A stretch of DNA of 64,000 bases from Heligmosomoides polygyrus polygyrus. Its lineage: Eukaryota > Nematoda > Chromadorea > Rhabditida > Heligmosomidae. Both the position numbers and the translations under genes were made by a program. The stretch is taken from positions 21,987,923-22,051,922 of the forward strand of contig OX377201.1 of the NCBI GenBank assembly GCA_947396885.1. The letters are read 5' to 3'. Shown here piece by piece: positions 23,680 through 35,600 of the stretch. Each line of letters starts with the position of its first letter. Positions within the stretch are counted from its first letter, which is position 1. The notes beneath the pieces are model-generated. The model searched no databases. It was not told the origin of the DNA and saw nothing but the letters and a program-made list of their open reading frames with translations.

Positions 23680-26600
23680 CTTTATTCTTGACATTGATGC
23701 AGTGTACTACTGAAAGTTCGGCTTGATTATCTCAGTTGCTATGAAAGCAGCCTCGAATGGAAGCTTAATAAATGCCTAGGTATAACCGGAATTAAGACCG
23801 GACTCCTAGGTGCTTCCTTCAGTCTAGCTGCTCGAAAGTGATTTCCTTACTCCATCGGAATCACACCATAGCTATTCTGTTCGCCAAACCGATCACTGCA
23901 TGCGAGTGCAAAATAAAGTTATTTGCTTAAGTTCCTTTCAGTTAAATCATACATTACTTTTTAGTCTCATTACACGTTTTGATTGTGGTTGCAGTTTCCT
24001 TGTACTTAGGCTTTTGAATTGCTGCAAAAGTCTAGGCCTTACAAAAGTTGCAGTGCATACTGAGTGGCGCACGTTGTGAATAAATAAATAAATAAATGAC
24101 TGTATTTCATAAGAAATTTTATATACTATGTCAAACCGGATGCCCGATGTCCAGCCCGAAAAAAATTAGTTATCTGAATAATCTAATCATCCGTTGTAGT
24201 GACAATCGCCCTTACCTGAGCCACTTAACATTCGGGTCTTACAAAAATGCTATTACAAGATTGATCATTCATCCGGTGTTTGAAAAAATGGAAGACCCAA
24301 ATTATCCGAATAGGGGTCGGATCCACTGTATACTTCACAGATTTATGTTAGTAGCATTTGCACTACCAATCTAATGGAGAACACGACGAACAAGGCGAGT
24401 CTTGTAATTTACTGGAAACTTGCCGACTTCCTATAGCAAAAAATTAAATTTAATCCATTATTTTTCTAAAACAATAAAAAATTTACAAAAGTTAAACAAT
24501 TTAAACAATTTAGCCACTTAGAGATAGGCGAAATAAAATGTAGATTTTCTACGAGTTGTAAATTCCTCCTAGACAAAATTTATTTGAGCATCCTAGAAAG
24601 TGTTCATGGTCTAACCCGGAAAACGATCGTATTTTAAATCTAAATGAATCTCAATTTGAAACGGTGCTTGATGGGATAATTTAACACGTTTCTGGTATTA
24701 CAGGTTCCGACGAGGTCGATAAATCCGAAACGTCAGCCAAATAAAAATGTGTTATGTTGGCTAGGTGATGCGCTCGTACTTTAATCTAGAAAATGTCCAG
24801 ATTGCTTTGGAAAGTGTCCATTTTGTTGTCAAAAGTATCTGAAGTAAAATGGAATACGTATATGTGTATGCCTGTATTAGTAGGAAAGCTAAAAAAGAAG
24901 AAAAAACGATCCTATGAAATGAAGCTGCTGTGCAGAGCCAGCATAAAACTACTAAAAACACATCAGATTCACATGAAGGTGCAATTCTGCCCATTTTGTC
25001 CGTGAATTTTTATTGTTAACTGCTTCAACGGATAGAACAACAATATTCCGAAAGAGAGGAAAGTGACCGCTACTTCAGCAGTGAACCTCATGGACCGGGA
25101 TAATTTTTCTGGATACGATATGATTTGTTGGAGCGCTTCTCGTTAAGAGTGAGCAGTGTCAATAACCAGAAGGTACTTGGAGATCATTTACTGCCATATT
25201 CCTGAAGGTTTCGTAGGCGCAACCATGTTATTCTACAAGGTAGTGTGTCCATGCCAGTGCCACAAAGTAAACTTTAACTAAAGATGGATTCAGTGAAATA
25301 GATGGCCAAATCTGCATCAGCTAAACTAGCTAAGATGACAAGAATATTAGCAACCCACTTGACGCTGTTCACTCGAACTCCTTTGCGAATATAGTGGACG
25401 GCCAGATTCCGTGTCAGTTGGTCCTGTGCTGCTTTGGAAACGCTGTAGAACGGGAATGGCTGCGACTGGAACGGAACCATGTAGAAAACACGATGCACAC
25501 CCAGAGTGTTCTTCAAGTGATCACTCACGGCCCCGTTCTGCAATCCGGCGATGCTGCTCACATTCACGACCTCGCCTTTAGTCTCGATAAGGTGTGGGAA
25601 GGCAAGTTGACAAAGCCGCAAAACGCTTAAGGAAAAAGTTTACACATTTTTGGTATGTGATTCTAGTCGGTTGAAAGGGAGGGGTGCCCGGAGCCTCCTT
25701 CTCAACTAGCAGCCTTACTTCGAGATCGGTGACCCTGCCCCCGTCGTATCGTCTCCCAACCACATCACGTCACCGATCTCGAAGTAACAATAAATAAAAG
25801 GATAAAGGACGGCGTTATTAAATCCTATCTGGGATGCGCCAGCGCATTCTACTTCTTCGGGATGTCGTGGAGGCGACATGAATGCGTATTTGGCCATACA
25901 ATGACTTGCGGTGGCCAGCCGATGAACAAGTCAGCGCTTTATCCTTCCCAGACAAGTCTGGTACCAATTCACCGACCCCGGAGGGATGGAAGGCTTGGTT
26001 GGCCTGGGCGGGGAATCCAAACCAGGAACCTGGTATCGGGTGCACGCGCGCCCAAAGAACTAACAATACAACCGTATTAGGGTTCAGTTCAGGAGTTTTC
26101 GAAAATTTTTATTAGATGTTATGAGGTGAAAGGACGGTTTATTCGGGCAATACCTTGCTCGAATTGACGGTATGTGCCTAGTATATGTATGTGCAGAACA
26201 GTTATTACATAGCCAAAAAACGAGATCTCTTACCTCCTTGTATTCAGATTTATGGCATACTCGAAAACGCTGAGGTCGCCTTCGATCTCTGAATTCCCCA
26301 CCGCTATACCGCCGCTTGTGCCGCCAGCGTTGTTCACCTTAAGAAAAGTTTAACGAATTTTTTTTGTATCAGAAAAACGTCCGCCACAAATGTTTGGCCA
26401 TCAGGTGATTTTGTTTTTAACAATGTTTGTTTTAACAATTTCGAAAAATTGCTTCAAAAATAAGCTCTTAATTATTGCTCCTTATGAACGGAAGCAATTG
26501 TAAGCGCAGAATCTGCGGATTTAGTTCATGGTTAAAAAAAGACTGCCGACTCGAACAATTCCAGTCCTTACTTACTTTACTTTGATAATTTGATGGTCCT

Positions 26601-29600
26601 TTTGTCGGCTGGAGGTCTTCTCAGCGGGGACCGCAACTCTTCCAGACCGCTCGATCTCTGGCTGCTTGCATCCGTGAGGCAGACTCCGCTCTCTGCAAGA
26701 TCTTGAGAATGAGTCTGCCCATCGCGTTGGCGGTGGTCCCAGTGGTCTCTTATGGTCTCTCGGGAGCAATTCTGTAACACGAAGACTCCTTTCGTCGAAG
26801 CAGGTGCCCGGCCCAGCGATATTTGGACTTCTTCATGTACTGCAGCGGGTCTGCTAATTGCGACTTCTCCCGTAGCTCCGAGCTTCGTAGGCCTTCTTGC
26901 CATTGCTGACGAAGGCTTGTCCTTAGAAGACATCTCTCCAGTGCACGATGTGTAGTTTGCATCGCTCTGGCGATGGACTTGTTGTCGGGCCAGGTTTCCG
27001 TCGCGTAACACATCGCAGGCAGTACAGAGGCGTTGAATAACGCGGTCCTGAGGCCGGGATCCTTGACCTGATCGGTGACTTCGCGAATCGAACTGAAGGC
27101 TGCCCATGCTGCGCGTCTCCTTCGGGCAATTTCAAGAACGAGGTCGTTATCCATGTTCAGCTCTCTTCTCAGATAGACATAGGAGTCGAGCTACTGTAGA
27201 GCGACTCCATTTAGCCTTACGAGTCCCGTGTCACACCACTGGTTGACCATAAACTGCGTTTTGGACATATTCATGTCCAATCCAATCTTCATACCTGCCA
27301 CATTGAGCTCATTCAGCATTCCCTCGACTTCTGCCGTCCTGGTAGAGATGGGAATTTTAAGCTTTCGATCGAACAACTGGATGGTAGTCGATATGTTCGA
27401 GAAGCATTCGTCGAAAAGTCGAATGTAGGGCGATGGTATACCAGCATGCACAAGCGCATTTTTTTCCAGTCCATAATGACCTCTAATAATAAGAGCTCCT
27501 TCGCGAATCGAACGTGAACGCTAATGAGGTTTATCGTAAACTGGGTAAAATTCTTGAAGACATTTGAAGCGCCCCACCCTTTTAAAGTTTCTGAGAAAAC
27601 TTTGCGATGACGTTCCGCTCGAGTTTGACATGAGAACTATGGCTGCAAAGTGAATTGCACCAGATTTATCAACGAAGGACCGATGTTTCTAAAGGCGAGT
27701 ATAAACAGCATTCTCAAGCATCACTTTGGCTTTGCTAACTTTTACTAACTTTCAATGAAAATATGTACAACACCTCTTACTGGGTTGTAATGAAATCTTT
27801 GTCAGTTTTCGACAAATATTAAAGAAATCCTCTTTTCATCCGATCTAAACAACACTGCGGCACACCTTTGCGAACAAATGATAGGATTTTCTTAAAAATC
27901 TAAAAAATAATGGCGTATGAAACAAAGTGAGACGAATTCGACAACATGTCGATTCGCAAGCAAAAGTTTCCCTTCCGGAGACGTATGTTCGACAATAATG
28001 CTAAACTTTAAGACTACGTGTGGAGAATACACCATTTTCCATTAAATTGAACACCTTTCAAGTCAATCTGGACGCCATTTTCGGATCAAATTAAATCTCT
28101 TCTAAGCAGAATGCATACATTTCTAGCAAGCTCGACGCTTTTGAAATCAAACTCAACATCTTCCTAGTCAAACGAGCTTTCATTAAAACAGAGACTCATC
28201 AAAACGGTTAGAATAATTTAGTTGTAGAATGAAAAATTAGAGTGACTTCTTCAGAATGTTTTAATTCACCTGCGTCAATATGGTAACACACTGTATGAAT
28301 ATTTACAATTTTTCTCTTTTTCAAAGAAAATTTTTATATTAAAACTTCGTATAGAAAACGGAAAGACAGCAGTTTTTAATGCGTTAAAGGAAGAAATCGC
28401 GCCATGCACTCCTTCAGAACTTCGCAAGTTACCCTCGACTGATGGGGAAAATACTATCTGCTTGAAGTTATACATCTTTCAACGCTACAGCAAAGGCTTG
28501 CTTACTTTTCAGGCTTAGGTTTGACTTATTCGTCCCATGCTGTTGAGTATATTGGGCGACAAGACTTCTGATGCCTTCCTTGTGGCAACTGTTCACCTTT
28601 GTTTCTGGGAATGTTTAATAGTTGAAGGTCCTCTTCAAATGTTCGCCTCCATGTGTTTGGTGAACGACCACATCTGCTACTGCCTTCAGGAATCCACCAT
28701 AATGCTACTCGATTGGTGCTCGGGCATCCGGGGAACCTGTCCTGCGAGGCGTAGACGTCTTTGTGCGATTAATGTAGAGAGACTATTTGACCCGCTCCTT
28801 TACGACTTCTGTGTTAGTCACAAGGCCTGTGTGTCGTACTCTCAATACCCGTCGAAGGCATATCTGATGGATGGCGTTCAGCTTTTTGGTGCACATCACA
28901 GACATCGTCCATGTTTCACTGGCGTAGGCAACAATAGGGGCAACAACTGACAACTGTGAGTGGTGTAGCCGCAGCAAGATATTCAGCACGATGGATGATA
29001 AGCTCCAAATCGCTCTATGCTTCCGAAATGAAGATGCAGCTTTAGCAATCCTCACCAGTATTTCTGACTCCACATTCCCATCGCATGATACGGTACTCCC
29101 AGATATTTGAACTCCTAAAAAGTTTCAAGATGTGATCCCTCGATGCTGACATCTACGTTCATATCTGCTTCGTTCGCAAGGTTTGTGGCCGCCTATTGCA
29201 GTTAATCGTTCTTTTCTAATATGATAGCCACGTCGTCTGCAAAGTCGAGGTCTGTCAAGCGATATCTCCTGCTTCGCTTGATGCCCATTTCATCGCCTCT
29301 CATAGATTTCCTTATAGTGAAGTCCAGAGCAATACTAAACAGAAGAGGGCACAAAACACATTCTTGTCTCACTCCAGTAACAACTTCGAAAAACGTCGTG
29401 TATCTTTGCATTCGTTGTGAGGAAGCAGGAGTTCATGCGCGACTTTTTGAAGACTTCCAGTAAAGGCTGACGCATACTGTAGATCCAAGGAATAGATCAT
29501 AGCGATTCACGGTGCATAAATACTGTCGAAAGGTTTCCGGAACTCCGAAAAAATACAGCAAAGGCAACTGTAAAAAATGCATATTGACTTTGGTGCTGCA

Positions 29601-32600
29601 AGTGATCAGCCCTGCAGTATCAGTTAAATAAAAATCGCGACGTCCTGGAAATGGAAATCTCTTCCTTTAACACCTCCCTGCCCTTTTGAGTAAATTTCAA
29701 ACGAAAATACTTTCTCAAAAATCGTATTTAAAAAATGTTAAGCAGCTTCACGTAATGTAAATCTTAAAATTTTCAAAAAAGGTTAACGATTTTCCTTTGA
29801 CAAAATAAACTGTTCTTTTTTGGAGAGCTGCTACTATAGTTTAATTAAGGAGATCCTCGTTTTGATTTCGTGGATGTTCAGTTTGATTTCAAAATCGTTA
29901 AACTTACTTATAAGGGTGCCCAGTTTGGCTTGAAAAGTATTCATTTAGATGTGAAAATTGTAAGTATGGCATGACGGCGATCTCTGATCAAGGCTTCTTT
30001 CAACTTTAACTTGAAAAGTGTGCAGACAGATCGTCAGGCAAGACGCTTTAGATCGTTTCCATTCAAGGGCTTTACACTCAACTGAAAAAAGTATTCAGCA
30101 TGCGTTCTATCTATTCTGAAAGCGGGGGAGACAACCGCTAAACGATCCGCCCCATTTTTGCGAAAAATTGCGGAGGAGAACCGACGGATGACGCCAGATA
30201 GTCGGCAGAAGTCTAGACTCCTGCGCAAGAGCTGCAGTCGTGTCACACATGTCCCGATGACATAACGGAAGCGTTTCGCGACTACCGCTGGACAGTCGGC
30301 TCCCTTTGACGTCATCAAAGCTCGGAGGGACTACCGCTGGAAGCATGGCCTCAGAATGTATCCTAGGAGCAACCAGACTACACATACTTCGGACCGAATC
30401 GAATAATTTTAAACGAATATTCGAATAAATTATTATTATTAAATTATTCGAATATATTCGACGCTTCCGAGATAGACTACTGGGAGACAGTTTTTGCGCC
30501 TTCGGGATATAACTCGCCTAAAGTCAAGCATATGGAAAACCAAGGATATATTTGAGCTCAGCAGTTCGAGCTCTATCGTTTGGTATACACATTTCATATG
30601 GAGCCATGAAATTATTCGAAATTGAAAACATGCTTAATTATCAAAGCTTGAGGAGCAACCAATGGACTTGAGAAAGATGAACGATGTGACCAAGGTCGAC
30701 TTCTCTCAAAGTACTTCATGGTCGGTTTGTTTGGTCTTCCGTTGGTGTGGCTTACGAGCCAATCTGTTCTTTGGTTGAGGCTTCCTTCGACCGCATTCAC
30801 CAGCCGCCAATACCATTCGGAAGTATGTCACGCTGAGTGCCATAGAAGCGATCTTGTGGTTAATATAATAATATGCGTCTGGAGACCATCTTCCAGTCGT
30901 ACCGTTCGAAGGGTGTCTCATGGGCGGAGTATTTGACATTCATCTTCCCAGTCGGAAGGGTATAGACTGGCTGCGATCTCACCCCAGATTGCCACAGCAT
31001 CATTCATCCTTCTCAAAGTCATTTTCTGTGATTCACTTGTAGGAGACCTTATTTCTCAGCTTAACGACGAGAAACTTCGTTTTTCCTCGTGTAATTGTTG
31101 TTTTTTCTCGTGCGGGTTCGTAACATAAACATCATATACATATTAACATATTGATGCAGCTTTCTTATTGTTGAAGCTGTCATTTCGGTGTCCATGCGCT
31201 CCATTTTGAAGGGCGGCCGCGGACGAGTTGTCCATCGCAAGCGTGTGCGAAGCCGCATTTCGTGCTTGATCCTTGCCGAGTATGCGTCCGTCATCGTTTT
31301 TACTTTTTAGTTTTTTCGTGCCCATTCGTTTATTCGTTTCGTGGTCGTCCACGAAACGAATAAACATGAATGTCTCTTAGTGCCTGTGGGTGAAAGGGTC
31401 ACCCTCCGAAGTTTCGTTTCTACTGGACCGTCAAGCGACGTGATTCGGTGTATAGTGGGCTTCTCACGCTTCACCACTTTCGAGTCACTTAGGAAGTGAG
31501 CCTGGATGAAAAAATGAAGTATCGCACATCATTTGTCTCAAGAATTGGACTTGCTGGGCGGTTTTTGGTTAGGAAGTGGCCCTAGATGATTGTTTCGAGT
31601 ATCAGCTTGATCCACCTAGCAAGTCGAATTCTGGAGATAATGTGTGTTACTTCAATTCATTTAGGGTCACTTCCTAACTCGACAAGTGATAAAGCGTGAG
31701 GAGCTAAGAGGGCGCCCGAAATTTTCTACGTACGGTCTCTAAGCTGAGAGGGCATCATCGATCATGGGTCGGTTGTGTTCCATTATGCTTTTTTTGTTTG
31801 TTCCTGTGCTACCGATTCTTGCTGATTCTAGAGTGTAAGTAGGCGCAAATAGGGCCGGGCTATGGGTCACCCCTACTATGTGGTTGTACACCTGGTGTGA
31901 AGGCACTTGTATGTGTCTAACTGTTTTTAGTGTGCGCTCGACACCCTTTGGGACTTTTCATACTTGGCGACATGAGTGACTCGTCGCCCGCGCAGAACAG
32001 GCAAATTGATTAAAAAGAGTGATTGCCCGCAAAATGTAATCTCAATCGAGCGCTGTCGCTGTCGCTCTCATCGCCGCGCTCGCCTGTTCATACGACGGGA
32101 AGTAACCGCAGCGCATACGGAGCATGGAGTACGTAATTATACCCTAGGGCACTAATGTTGGAATTAATCGATTCCTATTGTCAGTCTTCAGATCAAGGTA
32201 AGGCATGCTGTTATACTTCCTTTGAGTGGAAGATTGATGATGTAGATACTATCACTGATTAATAGTGTCCGTCTTGACTGATTAACAGGGGCCGTATGCT
32301 ATTCTCGCCCGACTCGGGGACGGGGACGGCGGGAAAATCGATGGCGCATGATGTGCATACCGGAGATATGGGCGGAGACCGCCTCATACCCGGCCGGGAA
32401 CGGTGGGGGAGAGAATAACATACGGCCCCTGACTGACAAGAAACAGCTGCTATGGTGCAATTGCGTACACCACAACACGTCCATCGCAACAGACGTCTGT
32501 TCGTACTTTTCGGTGCTCCCGTCACTCTTGTCGCTGCGCGCGAGTCGATCTGGTCCCTCCCGTCGCTGCAGTATGAACAGACCCTTTCCTGGGATGCGCC

Positions 32601-35600
32601 AACCTCTTTACTTGAATTCCATTACATTGTAGCAATGCAATTACACGGCCTGTCGTGAATTTGGGTGTGTGGTACAGTGCGTTTGCACACACATCGTCGT
32701 CTCTTTTTCCCTCACGCCTCATCACTCACTTGTCCAGTTGGTTACGAAATGAGCCTAGAGGAATGGAAATGGAGCCAAACACATCACTTGTGTTCAGAAT
32801 TCGACTTCCTAGGTGGATTTTTGTTTCAATTGAGTCTAGAGGAATGGGAACGGAGCCACACACATCACTTGTGTCCAGAATTCGACTTCCTAAGAGGGTT
32901 TTGGTTTCGAACTGTACCTACATGAATGAATGGAAACGAAGCATCATACATCACTTGTGTCCAGAATTTGACTTAAGTGGTTTTCAGTTGGAAGTGAGCC
33001 TAGAGAAGTGAAAACGGAGCTTCACACATCACTTGTCTCCATAATTCGGCTAGGGAAGGGGCTCCAGGGTGTGTGCCATCCAAGCTGCTCGTGCGGAAAC
33101 TGCTTTCGTCTCCCAGGGAGTCCCGGCCGGATTCTGCGCTGCTCGAGCGGCGAAGCGCTAACGGCTGGAATAATGCTCAAAAAAGCGCCTCAAATTTGCT
33201 CACACGCCAAAGCTTCTCAAATCTCAAGTACCCGGTTGAAATGCAAGTGAACCACCACTCACGAGAACCGAACCCCCGACCTCCCTCGCAGAAGCGACGC
33301 CACCTCCACTGCACCACGACGCGCTTGCCGGCGGCAATATCGCGGGAGCACAAGACATCGATCGAACGGGACGCCGACGCTCAATCTCTAAGCTAGGAGG
33401 GCGCAGACAGCAAACTGCACCAGCCACATGCAAATTTACGACAGGCCGTGTAATTGCATTGGTGCAATGTAATGGAGTTCTCTTTACTTTACCCTTACTC
33501 TATGCGTGTGTTTCCGTCCGTCACAACTGGGGCCGGATTCATCAACAATTAAACCGGATGCCGAATATAAGGAGTGGGTATGCCGGATATAAGGAGTAGA
33601 GATAAGATAATAGTCAGGTGGATATAAGGCAAGAGTCAGAGACGCAGGCTTCATCGTGGGTATCTCTAGCACCTATTCCCACGGGTTAGTGTTGATGAAT
33701 CCGGCCCCTGGAGTGGGACACGACGTATTGGCGATACTCAGCACAAGAATCTAAGCTACGGAAAACCACTGCCGACTTACCGCAACCCAAAGCTGGCGCG
33801 CGGCGTGCTGTGCATTCACGAGACGCCTTAAAACATGGGAATTGCTACGGTGTGCACTTGGCAACTGCTGTTACAAAACCGTGGTTCAGAAATTCAGTGG
33901 CTTAATGAGTGTTAAAACTGCCAACGGGACATACACTAGGTCTCAGCCTTTTGTTAATCCCTTAATACTGCCTGACAGCAGAATTTCTTCACCGAAGCAT
34001 TTTTCAAAAATTTCGTTTTCTTTTGGAAAACCAAAGGCATTGTTCGCGTCTTTTGACTCGAGATTTAGCGTTACTTCACGGTAGACTGCAAGCTCCAACT
34101 TCGATAGGATTACTCACAGAAGTGAGAAATGCCTGTTTAGGCCGTTTGATTACTGTAATTCGGCAGTGCTTTTCGTAGTTTGGATTCTTGTATACTCAAC
34201 GATTGATGGTGATCGACAGTGGCCCGAAACTTCAGCTCTGCGGGTATCCGAGGTCGCTGAACACGAGTCTAAAGTTTGCTTTTGAAGCTTCGATCGCCAT
34301 CAATCGATATTGATCAAAATTTCGATTTTTGTGCATGCCATTCATGCGGTCCGAAACATCAGCCCTGAGGGTTTTCGAGGTCGCTGAACAAGTATATGAA
34401 GTTCGACTTTGAAGTTTCAATCGCTATCAATCGGAATTGATCAGATTTTCGAACTTTTTATAGATTTTTTCAACATGGCGTCACTATATTAGCGAACCAT
34501 TACGCGTGGATTAATAGTTGGTGTGCTCAATCTATTCTGACAAGGAGAGCCTCCAAAATTGCGGTGAGCTTTTGCGATGCAATTTTTACAGGATGTACGG
34601 TCCAGTGTGGGGAGTCCAAAACCATGGTCAGTTTTTCGGAATGCTCTTTTGTGGTGAATGCGAAGTTCATCACGCCCTGCTGCCCCTCACTGAGTATGGT
34701 CGGTTTGCGCAGTGGATGGTGTTCTCACTTCACAGGAATGTGGTCGTGGGTTCGATTCCTCCCTCCACATGCTGACATTTTTGCATTTTATCGTCAGTGA
34801 GACCCATTGTCCCCATTTCCAATACAGTTTTGGACAAAAACATGGCAACGAACGTCATTTACGTTCATCAAGCTCTTTGAAAGTGTGGAAAGGTGGGAAT
34901 TTTTTATTTCCATGTCAAACAAGTCAAAAACTGATGCCAGACTCGTGATCGGTCAGCACCCCAAATAACCCCCACCCACAAATTTGGGCGATATTGGTGC
35001 TTCTGTGCTTCTGACATCACCACCCTCACTCGAGCCTGGGCCTAGAGCCGACTTTGCACCTTGGTCATCCTTGTCAGAAAAGGGAGGTCATTGAGGTGCG
35101 AAGCCATTCAAGGTGGTAACCAATTGGATACGTTAAAGGGTGGAGAGCTACACAGAAAAAATATCGGTGCTATAACGTCATTTTTTGAACGTATGATAGA
35201 GAGTAGCGTAGTTGTTCAGCTCATGAGCAGCATATTTCGCTTACATGTTTTTGCATTCTTCTATCATTGTTGAAAAGGTGAAAATTGGTACATAATTAGC
35301 TATCAAAAACGCAGTTAGTTACTAGGTTTTTGATTCCAACCATGTAAAGAGTATAATAGAATTTGTTATCTACAACACCTTTTCATTTTAAAACAGCTTG
35401 ACTGTTCGAAAGTACCAAGGGTGGTCCATGCGATGTACAACGTGTCTTATTTGGAGTGCTGATCACGAATCTGATACCGGTTTCTGGATTTAGGTGTAAG
35501 TAAGTGAGGGTGGTGAGGTCAAAAGCACTAATTTCGCTCAAAGGCCTCGTGCATACTTCCCGTCGCCGCGATTGAATCGCGGCGATGAGTTTTGCAGAGC

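Noticed and set aside
25274..25621. Continuous 115-codon SDR-like frame
   Set aside because: It includes a 69-bp intron with GTGAGT/GCAG and runs past the exon 6 donor; the spliced form fits SDR spacing.
32740..33060. CRISPR-like spaced repeats
   Set aside because: Units are contiguous 81-bp degenerate tandem repeats without spacers, in a eukaryotic genome.
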